Shown here: positions 1 through 7,583 of the stretch, piece after piece
How the letters are laid out: each line of letters starts with the position of its first letter
How positions within the stretch are numbered: position 1 is the stretch's first letter
Origin: Halolamina pelagica
GTDB taxonomy: Archaea; Halobacteriota; Halobacteria; Halobacteriales; Haloferacaceae
Direction: 5' to 3'
Length of the DNA: 64,000 nt
NCBI RefSeq assembly: GCF_900115675.1
Contig: NZ_FOXI01000004.1
Span: 124,001 to 188,000 of the forward strand
Program-made: the position numbers and the translations under genes
Notes under the pieces: generated by a model
Database searches by the model: none
Told to the model about the DNA's origin: nothing
What the model saw: only the letters and a program-made list of their open reading frames with translations

Positions 1-870
1 GTCGATCTCCTCGCCGGTCACCATCTTCACCATCCGCGGGGAGGCGATCGCCATCGCGCTCATCCCCTCGACCATGATCGTGAAGTCCGCGAAGACGGGC
101 GTGTAGGCCGCGCCGGCGATACAGGGCCCGTAGAGCACGCAGATCTGCGGGACGTAGCCCGAGAGCATCGAGTGGTTGTAGTAGTACTTCCCGATGCCCT
201 CGCGGTTGGCGAAGAAGCCGGTCTGCTGGTCGATCCGGCCGCCCGAGGAGTCCATCAGGTAGAGCACGGGGTTCCCGGACTTGAGCGCGCGCTGCTGCAT
301 CCGGAGGAACTTCTCGACGCCGCGGCCGGCCATCGACCCCGCCTTGACGGTGAAGTCGTTGGCCATCCAGTGGACGTCACGGCCCTCGAACGTCGCCGCG
401 CCGGTGAGCAGGCCGTCGCCGGGCAGCCGGTTCCCCTCGTCGTACTCCTCGACCTCGGGGGAGTCGGGGTGCCACTCGTCGAAGGCGGCGAACTTCCCGT
501 CCTCGAACTGGATCCCGTCGGCGCCGCCCTCGCGGTCGGCGTCGCCGGGCCCGCCGTCGCCGTCGTCGCCGAACCAGAGGTCCAGTCGATCGCGGACGAA
601 CAGTTTGCCCTGGTCGGGCAGGCGCTCTTTGTACTTCTCGGGCCCGCCGTCGAGGATCTCCTCGATCTCCTCGCGGAGTTTCCCCTCGCGCTCGGTCGGT
701 CCGAGGTCGTCGTCGAGCGGGTACTCCGTCTCGGGCGGTGTGGCCGTCGCCGCCGGTTCGTCGGCGTCGCCGACCAGCACCTCGATCTCCGCGCCGAGAT
801 GTTCGGCCAGCGCCGCGGCGACCGCCGACGCTTCCTCGTCGGTCGCACCCTCGCCGATGCGCACGTGCAT
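1..870 (-). CDS. Acyl-CoA carboxylase carboxyltransferase (propionyl-CoA carboxylase beta type), 3' end outside window
   Basis: The 290 visible residues begin at the ATG at 868-870. The gene continues past the left edge, so its C-terminus is missing. It should transfer carboxyl groups from carboxybiotin to propionyl- or acetyl-CoA. After about 60 residues the chain becomes a typical carboxyltransferase N-half (KLREEIEEILDGG, then MDSSGGRIDQQTGFF and the GPCIAGAAYTPVF oxyanion region). The first 35 or so residues (RIGEGATDEEASAVAAALAE) instead look like an acyl-CoA carboxylase epsilon subunit, followed by an acidic Ala/Pro linker. That implies an epsilon-beta fusion. The 3-hydroxyacyl-CoA dehydrogenase gene lies just upstream on the same strand. 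Family assignment is strong; the substrate is inferred. Confidence 0.9.
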   Translation of the reverse strand, partial: MHVRIGEGATDEEASAVAAALAEHLGAEIEVLVGDADEPAATATPPETEYPLDDDLGPTEREGKLREEIEEILDGGPEKYKERLPDQGKLFVRDRLDLWFGDDGDGGPGDADREGGADGIQFEDGKFAAFDEWHPDSPEVEEYDEGNRLPGDGLLTGAATFEGRDVHWMANDFTVKAGSMAGRGVEKFLRMQQRALKSGNPVLYLMDSSGGRIDQQTGFFANREGIGKYYYNHSMLSGYVPQICVLYGPCIAGAAYTPVFADFTIMVEGMSAMAIASPRMVKMVTGEEID

Positions 871-894
871 AGGGGGGTGGTCGGCCGAGCGGGG

Positions 895-899
895 CAAAA
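895..899 (-). terminator. Oligo-T tract after the 3-hydroxyacyl-CoA dehydrogenase gene
   Basis: Read on the minus strand, this is a run of five T preceding a C-run, about 50 bases past the dehydrogenase stop and before the carboxylase start. Archaeal RNA polymerase terminates at such U-tracts. It is short, so the call is weak. Confidence 0.3.
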
Positions 900-948
900 A
901 GGGTCCGAAGCGCGATCGGTCGCGTGGGCCGCCGCCCGCCGCCGTCGG

Positions 949-1815
949 CTACTCGTCGCCGTACTCGTAGAAGCCGCGGCCGGTCTTCTTCCCGAGGTCG
1001 CCGGCCTCGACCTTCCGCTTCAGCAGGTACGCCGGCGTGTACCGGTCGCCCAGTTCCTCGTGGAGCGTCTCGGTGGCGTGCAGACACACGTCGAGGCCGA
1101 TGTGGTCAGCGAGTTCCAGCGGACCCATGGGGACGTTCGTGCCCAGGGTCATCCCGCGGTCGATGTCCTCCTTCTCGGCGACGCCCTCGTCGAACGCGCG
1201 GATCCCCTCGTTGATCCAGGGCATCAGGATGCGGTTGGTGACGAACCCCGGCTTGTCGTCGGACTCCCAGGTCTCCTTCCCCAGGTCCTCGGCGAACGCG
1301 TGCGCGAGGTCCGTCGCCCCGTCGCTCGTTCGCTCGCCGGTGACGACCTCGACGCCGTCCATGATCGGGACGGGGTTCATGAAGTGGAGGCCGACCACGG
1401 CGTCGGCGCGCTCGGTCGCGCTCGCGATCGTGGTGATCGAGAGCGTCGACGTGTTGGTCGCGAGCAGCGCCTCGTCGTGGAGGGTCTCGTCAAGATCCGC
1501 GAAGATCGACTGCTTGAGCTCCATCTCCTCGGGCGCGGCCTCGACGACGATCTCGGCGCCCGCGAGGTCGTCGAGCTCGGTCGTCCCCGTGATGCGGTCT
1601 TTCGCGGCCGCAGCCTCCTCCTCCGAGAGCGCGTCCCGGTCGACCAGCCGCGAGAGCGAGCCGTCGATGGTGTCGAACCCGCTGTCGAGGAACGACTGCT
1701 TGATGTCCCGCATCACCACGTCGTAGCCCGCCGTCGCGGCGACCTGTGCGATGCCTGCGCCCATCGTACCCGCGCCGACGACGCCCACCGTCTCCACGTC
1801 CTCCAGTGCGTACAT
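949..1815 (-). CDS. hbd: 3-hydroxyacyl-CoA dehydrogenase (3-hydroxybutyryl-CoA dehydrogenase type)
   Basis: This 288-residue enzyme oxidises L-3-hydroxyacyl-CoA with NAD in beta-oxidation or C4-acyl-CoA metabolism. It has the N-terminal dinucleotide fold GAGTMGAGIAQ (residues 14-24), the active-site segment HFMNPVPIMDGVEVV, and the C-terminal helical domain ending GRGFYEYGDE. The frame stays open upstream to 1911, but the ATG at 1815 places the Rossmann motif at the usual distance from the N-terminus; the extra 32 residues are Arg/Pro-rich and unlike the family. It is probably co-regulated with the downstream acyl-CoA carboxylase gene. Confidence 0.92.
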   Translation of the reverse strand: MYALEDVETVGVVGAGTMGAGIAQVAATAGYDVVMRDIKQSFLDSGFDTIDGSLSRLVDRDALSEEEAAAAKDRITGTTELDDLAGAEIVVEAAPEEMELKQSIFADLDETLHDEALLATNTSTLSITTIASATERADAVVGLHFMNPVPIMDGVEVVTGERTSDGATDLAHAFAEDLGKETWESDDKPGFVTNRILMPWINEGIRAFDEGVAEKEDIDRGMTLGTNVPMGPLELADHIGLDVCLHATETLHEELGDRYTPAYLLKRKVEAGDLGKKTGRGFYEYGDE

Positions 1816-1981
1816 GGACGGCGTTCGGCCCGGGACCACCGTAAGCGTAGCGACAACCGCCGGACGACGGCGACACCCCGGTGAACGGCCAAAAACCGAA
1901 CGCTCAGCCACTCTACGTCCGTGTGATCACCATCGTTTCGCACAAACCTTGAAGTATCTTTGGTTCGCAGAACAGGGTAAC

Positions 1982-2755
1982 GTGACCCGCCTGTTGGAGC
2001 ATCTGATGGTCGACGTCGACGACGTGGAGCGTCGGTCGGTCGACGCGCCGACCGACCTGAAGTTCGTCGGCCCGGCCACGGCTGACGCCGTCGAGGCGGC
2101 GGCGTTCTCCGCCCAGGCCATCGCCGACAAGGAGGTCTCCTACCGGATGCTGCTGGAAGCGGGGGTCAACGCCGGGGTGGCGGCGAAGATCCGCCGGCAC
2201 CACTCGCTGGCGTGGTCGTTCGACAACGACGGCGACCTGGACCGCCGGTCCGAGCAGGTGCGGGGGCTCCAGGAGGACGAAGCCGCCTGGGTCGCCTCCA
2301 GCCACGACGAGGAAACGGGGCCCGCCGACGATTCGGCCGACGCCCGCCCCGATCCGACACCGGGCGAGGAGAGCGACGCCGACGAGGCGGCGTGGGTCGA
2401 GGCCTCGACACGGGCCGCCGAGTCGTCGACGGATGACTCGGCCGAGTCCGACGACGCCGTGGACGAGGAGACCGCGTGGGTCGCCGACGCCACCAGCGAC
2501 GACGCCTCGGCGACCGCGGACGGGAGCGGGGACCCGCTGGCGGCCGAGGCGGCGTGGCGCGAGCGGTCGAAGCCGACGCCGTTGACCGACCTCTCGGGGG
2601 TCGGCGAGAGCTACGCCGACCGACTCGCGGAGGCGGGCGTCACCTCGGTGCGCTCGCTCGCGACCGCCAGTCCCGAACTGCTGTCGGACGTGACCGGTAT
2701 CGCCGAGGAGCGACTCCGACGCTGGCACCGCGAGGCCAGCGAGAAGGCCGACTGA
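1982..2755 (+). CDS. Helix-hairpin-helix protein with an acidic linker carrying AAW repeats
   Basis: A protein of about 257 residues with no recognised enzyme domain. The N-terminal part (LKFVGPATADAVEAA, then VNAGVAAKIRRHHSL) and the C-terminal part (TDLSGVGESYADRL, then VTGIAEERLRRWH) each look like helix-hairpin-helix folds that bind DNA or mediate nucleoprotein contacts. Between them lies an Asp/Glu/Ser-rich linker with four spaced copies of an (E/D)AAW or ETAW motif. The start is uncertain: a GTG at 1982 and an ATG at 2006 are both possible, because the preceding in-frame codons have no canonical start. It resembles a haloarchaeal DUF7409-type protein (name from memory). It lies divergent from the dehydrogenase gene. 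Confidence 0.7.
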   Translation: MTRLLEHLMVDVDDVERRSVDAPTDLKFVGPATADAVEAAAFSAQAIADKEVSYRMLLEAGVNAGVAAKIRRHHSLAWSFDNDGDLDRRSEQVRGLQEDEAAWVASSHDEETGPADDSADARPDPTPGEESDADEAAWVEASTRAAESSTDDSAESDDAVDEETAWVADATSDDASATADGSGDPLAAEAAWRERSKPTPLTDLSGVGESYADRLAEAGVTSVRSLATASPELLSDVTGIAEERLRRWHREASEKAD

Positions 2756-2813
2756 CGTGGGGGTCGCCGATCACCCGTTCGTATCGCGGAGCTGCAACGT
2801 CTGACGCGACGAA

Positions 2814-2823
2814 GCCTTTATGC
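2814..2823 (+). promoter_or_regulatory. TATA-like box upstream of the CHAT gene
   Basis: CCTTTATGCT stands out in GC-rich flanks. It lies 25-30 bases before the ATG at 2845, so a transcript would start at or near that short upstream frame, 60 bases before the CHAT start. Confidence 0.45.
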
Positions 2824-2844
2824 TCACAGAATCAGCACCGATAG

Positions 2845-2886
2845 ATGGATGACGGGTTCCGGGGCGGCGGTCCGACGGGCCGGTAG
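2845..2886 (+). other. Possible 13-codon upstream reading frame
   Basis: The ATG at 2845 opens MDDGFRGGGPTGR and stops at 2884-2886, 18 bases before the CHAT start and in the same reading frame. It sits where a leaderless transcript from the TATA-like box would begin. It could be a leader peptide, or chance. Coding is not established. Confidence 0.25.
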
Positions 2887-2904
2887 TTCGGTGGTGGGCC
2901 GCCG

Positions 2905-4998
2905 ATGAGCATCGACATCGCGACCCGCGGGACCTCGCTCCACGTGACGGACAGCATCGAGCAGCGCCAGTGCGTGCTGCGGATGCCCGAACCCGCCGCG
3001 ACCGAGTCGATCGACGGCGATCGGTTCTACTTCCCCGTCGACGCCGCCGCGCGGATCGACACCCGGAGCGTGACCCTCGGGAGCTACGTCGCGACGTTCG
3101 TCCGGGACGGCGACGGCGACGTGGTCGCCCAGATGGACCGGACGGACGAACTCAGCCTCGATCCGGGCGAGTACCTGATCGAACTCGAGCAGCCGGTGAA
3201 GCTGTACGTCCGGATCGAGGGATCGCTCACGGTCGAAACCAACGGCATGACGACGACGGTGAGTACGGGGGGCGACCTGTTCGTCGCCGGGCGCTCGCGG
3301 CACAACCACCCGGCGGGGACGATCACGACGACCGAGGACCCCCGCGAGATGATGCGCGCCGTCTCGGCGATGTCGTCGTCGCTGAAGACCACCTCCGTCG
3401 AGCGGTCCTACCCGACGCTGCGTGGCCACCCGCCGGAGATCGAACTCGGCGACGAACTCGCCGTCCCGGACGGGATGGCCGCGGCCGACGCGGGCGTCCG
3501 GATCGAGGTGCCGCCGCAGCTGCGGTTCGTCTATCCGGTCGCGCCGTTGGCGTTCTACCTCGGCGCCGAGGTAGTACCCGGGAACGTCCCCCGACTCGTC
3601 GGCGAGGCGGGGTTCAGCTACCGACTCGACGGCCCCGACGGGTTCGAGGCGACCGTCGCCGAGACGCTGAAGCAGACGCTGCTGTTCGACTGCGTCGCCC
3701 GGACCGAGGGGTTCTACGCCGTCGATCTCGCCGAGCGCGAGGACGTCGATGCGGCGGTCGACCTCGACTGGGCCGACCTGTACGGGCGCTCGCTCTCGGC
3801 GCGACTGGACGCGTACCTCTCGATCCCCTACGACCGGATCGCGGACTGCGTCCCGGAGTGGAAGACGGCGGGCTACGTCGCGCCCGACCCGGAGAACGCC
3901 GAACTGCTGCCGTACCTGATCGACGATCTCGCGACGATCAAGACGCCGGCGGGCGAGCCGACGACGGCCGAGCAGGTCCAGACCGACTCGTTGTTCGACT
4001 TCGCGCGCGCCGCCGACTCGGCGCCGAGCACGGACGCGATCACGGGCCCGACCAGAAGCGCCACGCGCGCTACGGGCCGGGCACAGGCGCCCCAGGGGCC
4101 GCTCCCGGACCTCGTCGAACCGGAGCCGACCGGCGCGTTCGAGACGGTCTGGGCCGACGACGGCGTCCCAGTCGGGGCGACGAAGGCGTCGATCGACGGC
4201 TACCGGAACGGGCTCGAACACACGCCCTCCGAGGAGATCGGCGTCACCGTCGTGGTCAACGACGAGGGGATGACCGAGGAGGGCGACGTGGCCCAGGAGG
4301 TGTACGGCGACGACGCGGAGTTCCCCTTCGACCTCCGGGTGTACCGCAATCTGACGACGGATCGGCTCAAGGCCGTCTTGGAGACCGAGCGGGAGTTCCT
4401 CCACTACGTCGGTCACATCGAGGCCGACGGGTTCGAGTGTACAGACGGCCGACTCGACGCTCGCGACCTCGACTTCGTCGGCGTCGACGCGTTCTTCCTC
4501 AACGGCTGTGCCTCCTACGACCAGGGGATGGGGCTACTGGAGAACGGTGCAACAGGCGGCGTCGTCACGCTGACGGAGGTGGTAAACAGTGGCGCCACGC
4601 GGGTCGGGAAGGCCATGGTGAAGCTGTTGAATCACGGGTTCTCGCTCAACGCTGCCCTATCGGTCGCGAGCCAGCAGTCGTTCGTGGGGGGCCAGTATTC
4701 CGTAGTTGGAAACGGGAACTTAGATGTGGTTCAGGGGGACGGGCTCGGTGGGATCATCACCGAAATCAGTAGTTCTGGCGATGGGCTTGAGGTGGTGGTG
4801 CACATATATCCAGATGACGACGTAACCGCGGGTGCGATGGCATCGCCCACGATCGGTTCGGACATTCGACAACACCTCGTTCCCGGGACGCTCGGTCCAG
4901 TCTACTACACGGATACAGAGAAACTCCGTGAGGACGTGGAAGGCGACCTAATCAAGTACGACGGGGAGATCGACTGGTCATCGAACATCGACCTCTGA
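2905..4998 (+). CDS. CHAT-domain (caspase-like) protease
   Basis: A 697-residue protein. The C-terminal third fits a CHAT cysteine protease: LHYVGH with the candidate catalytic His at residue 504, FFLNGCASYDQG with the candidate Cys at 535, then the glycine-rich GATGGVVTLTEVV strand and the GFSLNAALSVASQQ helix that closes CHAT folds. The first 400 residues are a beta-rich region (FPVDAAARIDTRSVTL, ELEQPVKLYVRIEG) without a family I can name, perhaps a sensor. No signal peptide or membrane segment is seen. The last 400 bases are less GC-rich than the rest. The gene converges on a 42-residue membrane peptide gene, a neighbour I recall beside haloarchaeal CHAT genes. The protease assignment is strong; substrate and role are unknown. 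Confidence 0.82.
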   Translation: MSIDIATRGTSLHVTDSIEQRQCVLRMPEPAATESIDGDRFYFPVDAAARIDTRSVTLGSYVATFVRDGDGDVVAQMDRTDELSLDPGEYLIELEQPVKLYVRIEGSLTVETNGMTTTVSTGGDLFVAGRSRHNHPAGTITTTEDPREMMRAVSAMSSSLKTTSVERSYPTLRGHPPEIELGDELAVPDGMAAADAGVRIEVPPQLRFVYPVAPLAFYLGAEVVPGNVPRLVGEAGFSYRLDGPDGFEATVAETLKQTLLFDCVARTEGFYAVDLAEREDVDAAVDLDWADLYGRSLSARLDAYLSIPYDRIADCVPEWKTAGYVAPDPENAELLPYLIDDLATIKTPAGEPTTAEQVQTDSLFDFARAADSAPSTDAITGPTRSATRATGRAQAPQGPLPDLVEPEPTGAFETVWADDGVPVGATKASIDGYRNGLEHTPSEEIGVTVVVNDEGMTEEGDVAQEVYGDDAEFPFDLRVYRNLTTDRLKAVLETEREFLHYVGHIEADGFECTDGRLDARDLDFVGVDAFFLNGCASYDQGMGLLENGATGGVVTLTEVVNSGATRVGKAMVKLLNHGFSLNAALSVASQQSFVGGQYSVVGNGNLDVVQGDGLGGIITEISSSGDGLEVVVHIYPDDDVTAGAMASPTIGSDIRQHLVPGTLGPVYYTDTEKLREDVEGDLIKYDGEIDWSSNIDL

Positions 4999-5026
4999 GA
5001 AACTCTGCGTAACAATCGCCGAAACC

Positions 5027-5155
5027 TTACGGACCGCACGTCACAACTGCGGAGTCGGCGGCAACACTCCCCGCCTGCGAGAGGAACAGCATCATCGTGA
5101 ACAGGACGCCCATCATCTTCGGGTTGTCGGCCAGGAACGACTTGAGTTCGGACAT
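5027..5155 (-). CDS. 42-residue membrane peptide (DUF7503-like) paired with the CHAT protease
   Basis: A very small protein: a charged N-terminus (MSELKSFLADNPKMMG), one hydrophobic stretch (VLFTMMLFLSQAG), then a small-residue tail ending VTCGP. It resembles the DUF7503 family of haloarchaeal mini-proteins (name from memory). The ATG at 5155 is supported by a clear TATA box 24-30 bases upstream, expected for a leaderless mRNA. The upstream in-frame extension lacks such support. It ends 29 bases from the end of the CHAT gene on the other strand. Insertion into a membrane is likely; being a CHAT substrate or effector is a hypothesis. Confidence 0.72.
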   Translation of the reverse strand: MSELKSFLADNPKMMGVLFTMMLFLSQAGSVAADSAVVTCGP

Positions 5156-5178
5156 TACACTCCATGCGAACAGTTCGC

Positions 5179-5185
5179 TATATAA
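5179..5185 (-). promoter_or_regulatory. TATA box of the membrane-peptide gene
   Basis: TTATATA on the minus strand is placed 24-30 bases before the ATG at 5155 in an AT-rich pocket, the spacing of a haloarchaeal promoter driving a leaderless transcript. Confidence 0.65.
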
Positions 5186-5290
5186 GTGGATAGATATTAC
5201 CCGGTTTGATTCTAGGCCATCATAAACGATACGTGAGTGAAAACGGCGGAAGGAAACCCGGGCTGTGCCCCTTGGTCGGGACACGACCAC

Positions 5291-5500
5291 TCAATCGAGA
5301 TACCCCAAGTTCTCGAGTTGTTCCGCGATCTCCTCGAACTCGGCTTCGGTGAGTTCCCCGCGCTCCTGGTGTTTGATCACGATGCTGCGGAGCAGGAACC
5401 GAACGAGGTCGCTCGTGCTCGAGAAGCTGGTCCCCTCGATCGTCTCGTCGACGCGGTCGGCGAGTTCGGTGGGGATCGAGACGGTGGTGTAGTCGGTCAT
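5291..5500 (-). CDS. Ribbon-helix-helix (CopG/Arc-like) DNA-binding protein
   Basis: A 69-residue protein with a ribbon-helix-helix pattern: the beta strand YTTVSIPTELADRVDE (residues 4-19), then TSDLVRFLLRSIVIKH forming the second helix, and an acidic C-terminal helix. Such proteins dimerise and bind DNA through the paired strands, often as autorepressors or antitoxins. It lies upstream of the membrane-peptide gene on the same strand, 135 bases away, with a separate promoter between them, and downstream of aglJ. Its target is unknown; control of the peptide gene is possible but unproven. Confidence 0.8.
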   Translation of the reverse strand: MTDYTTVSIPTELADRVDETIEGTSFSSTSDLVRFLLRSIVIKHQERGELTEAEFEEIAEQLENLGYLD

Positions 5501-5562
5501 ACCCGGTAGTCAGTCGGCGGCGCGGAAAAACACGCCGGCCCGCTGTGGCGTCGATGGTCCCG

Positions 5563-6486
5563 TCAGTCGTCCGCGTCGGCGAGGGTCTCGATCCGGTTGA
5601 GCTGTTCGCGGTGGAGGGTGAGAATCAGGTCCGAGAGGACGCCGAACATCAGGAGCTGGACGCCGAGCAGGATCCCCGCGGCGCCCGCGAGCGCCCAGAC
5701 CTCGTGCGGGACGCCGTAGACGAACCACTCGACGGCGACGTACACCGCGATCAGCGAGCCGGCGACGCCGGAGGCGACGCCGACGCTCCCGAAGTAGAAC
5801 AGCGGGTTGCTTGTCTTCGCCCGGCGGAACAGTTCGAGGAAGATGATCCCGCCGTCCCGAACCGGATGCAGGTTCGTGTTCGACCCCGCGGGGCGTTCGA
5901 GATACGTGATGGGCACGATCGTGGTCGGGATCCCCTGTTTCGCACACTCGACGGCCATCTCGGTCTCGATACCGAACCCCTCGGCCGAGAGGCGAAGGCG
6001 CTCGAACGACGCGCGGCTGAACGCCCGGTAGCCGCTGAGGATGTCCGTGAACTCCTCGCGGTGGATCGTCCCGAACAGCCAGTTGATGAGTGTGTTCCCG
6101 ATCCGGTTCAGGCGCGTCATCGCGCCCTCTTCCATGTCGGCGAACCGGTCGCCGATGACGTGATCGTACCCCTCGTCGAGCGGCGCGAGCATGGCGTCGG
6201 CGTCCTCGGGTCGGTACGTGCCGTCGCCGTCGGCCATCAGGACGTACTCCCGGTCGATGTGCTCGCGGACGGCCTCGCGGATCGCTTGGCCCTTGCCCGA
6301 GTCGGACTGAGTCTCCACGCGCGCGTCGTGCTCGCGAGCGATCCCGCGAGTGCCGTCCTCTGAGTCCCCGTCGATCACGAGTACGTCGTCGAACCCCTGC
6401 TCGCGGAAGTCGTCGACGACGTCGCCGATGGTGGCCGCCTCGTTGTAGGTCGGGAGGAGGACGGTGACCTGCTCGCGCTCGGGCAT
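5563..6486 (-). CDS. aglJ: Family 2 glycosyltransferase, AglJ-like, starts the dolichyl-phosphate glycan
   Basis: A 307-residue protein resembling haloarchaeal AglJ, which loads the first hexose onto dolichyl phosphate on the cytoplasmic face for N-glycosylation. Visible features are VLLPTYNEAATIGDV (residues 9-23), the metal/sugar-nucleotide motif ADGDGTY (about 85-91), ILSGYRAFSR, and two C-terminal membrane segments (about 225-285) ending in a cytosolic tail. Length fits AglJ. It heads the glycan locus whose oligosaccharyltransferase gene, aglB, lies near 25-28.6 kb. Related dolichyl-phosphate-mannose synthases share these motifs, so the exact sugar is inferred. Confidence 0.85.
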   Translation of the reverse strand: MPEREQVTVLLPTYNEAATIGDVVDDFREQGFDDVLVIDGDSEDGTRGIAREHDARVETQSDSGKGQAIREAVREHIDREYVLMADGDGTYRPEDADAMLAPLDEGYDHVIGDRFADMEEGAMTRLNRIGNTLINWLFGTIHREEFTDILSGYRAFSRASFERLRLSAEGFGIETEMAVECAKQGIPTTIVPITYLERPAGSNTNLHPVRDGGIIFLELFRRAKTSNPLFYFGSVGVASGVAGSLIAVYVAVEWFVYGVPHEVWALAGAAGILLGVQLLMFGVLSDLILTLHREQLNRIETLADADD

Positions 6487-6612
6487 CTCGTTTTCGTGTG
6501 GTGAGGGGTGGAGTGAAAAGGCTTCTACTTGTGGTAGGGACAGCGAAACAACGCTAACAAGAATAGTCGGCCTGTCCGACTGTTCTCCGGTGCCGGCCGC
6601 GGGTACCGGTAG

Positions 6613-7569
6613 TCAGCGATCGACGACAGACTGCGGGAGCACCGCCGAAACCAACCCTCGCAATCGGTTCTTCTGTTCGTAGTCAAGCACTCGGCCGCTC
6701 TTTGTCGAGCAGACGTCGAGAAGCGTTCGGAGCATGTCCCCACTCGTGATGTCCGGTATCGCTCCCGACTCCCGAAGTTCTCTCCGCACTGGCTGCGAAA
6801 ACACCCTCGCAAGGTTGCGTCGGTCACCGTAATGGATCACGGAGACGTTCGACGGGACGGATAGCCGACCTCCAAGGGGGTAGTTCGTCCGTTCGTCCAG
6901 CTCCTGCACCTCGTTTCGAGCTGTCGCGACCGACAGTGATAGTTGGTCGATGAAGAACTCGTCACGGGAGACGGGAAGCTCGTCGTCGTAGTACATCTCC
7001 TTCGTGTATCTCAGCCACCGTTCGGGGAGTGACCTGTCGGTCGTGATCGTTACACCACTGTTCCAGTAGGGCGGTACCGCCCGTCCGTCGATAGCCGCCT
7101 CAACGTACTCACCCCGGTCGGGAATGGATAGTCCGAAACGTTCGTACAGCTGCTTCCAGTCGCCCATCGAGTCCTGCGACCCCCAGTACTGAGCACCAAC
7201 ATCGACCGGTCGAAGCCACACGTCTCCCCCTTGTTGAACCCTGAGACGGTCCAACAACAGCGTATCCGTGTCCATGGCGACGAGGTACTCGGTTTCACTC
7301 CGCTCCTCTGCAGCGACGAACGCACCGAGCAGCGCCGAGATGGGGTACTCCGAGATTGGTATCTCCCCCCAGACGACGCTCCCAGCCGATCGGTACGTGG
7401 CTAGTGCGTCACCTGAGACCTCGCCCCTGGACGCCCTTGGAATAAAAACGACGACGTTCGCGTCTGGCGCGTAGCGTTTGATCGACCGAACCAACAGAAC
7501 AGCCTGCCGCTCCAACTCACCGCTGTCGGCAGTTATCGCGAAGGTCGCGTTCTCGTTTAGGTCGATCAT
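6613..7569 (-). CDS. Putative glycosyltransferase (GT-A fold, GT8-like)
   Basis: A 318-residue protein without membrane segments. It opens with a strand-turn pattern (ATFAITADSGELERQAVLLVRSIKR shortened here to its first residues, ATFAITADSG) typical of GT-A enzymes acting on nucleotide sugars. AMDTDTLLL at about 98-106 supplies the DxD metal motif, and PPYWNSGVTI resembles the acceptor-side NSG motif of GT8 enzymes. It is probably a sugar transferase of the N-glycan or capsule-like polymer made here. It follows the sulfatase-fold gene by 14 bases, so the two are likely co-transcribed. Donor and acceptor cannot be told. Confidence 0.65.
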   Translation of the reverse strand: MIDLNENATFAITADSGELERQAVLLVRSIKRYAPDANVVVFIPRASRGEVSGDALATYRSAGSVVWGEIPISEYPISALLGAFVAAEERSETEYLVAMDTDTLLLDRLRVQQGGDVWLRPVDVGAQYWGSQDSMGDWKQLYERFGLSIPDRGEYVEAAIDGRAVPPYWNSGVTITTDRSLPERWLRYTKEMYYDDELPVSRDEFFIDQLSLSVATARNEVQELDERTNYPLGGRLSVPSNVSVIHYGDRRNLARVFSQPVRRELRESGAIPDITSGDMLRTLLDVCSTKSGRVLDYEQKNRLRGLVSAVLPQSVVDR

Positions 7570-7583
7570 GCGTATGGATCGAC

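Noticed and set aside
172-1884. A 570-codon plus-strand open frame across the carboxylase and dehydrogenase genes
   Set aside because: It is antisense to two well-supported genes; its Arg/Val/Asp/Leu-rich sequence is typical of antisense frames in GC-rich DNA.
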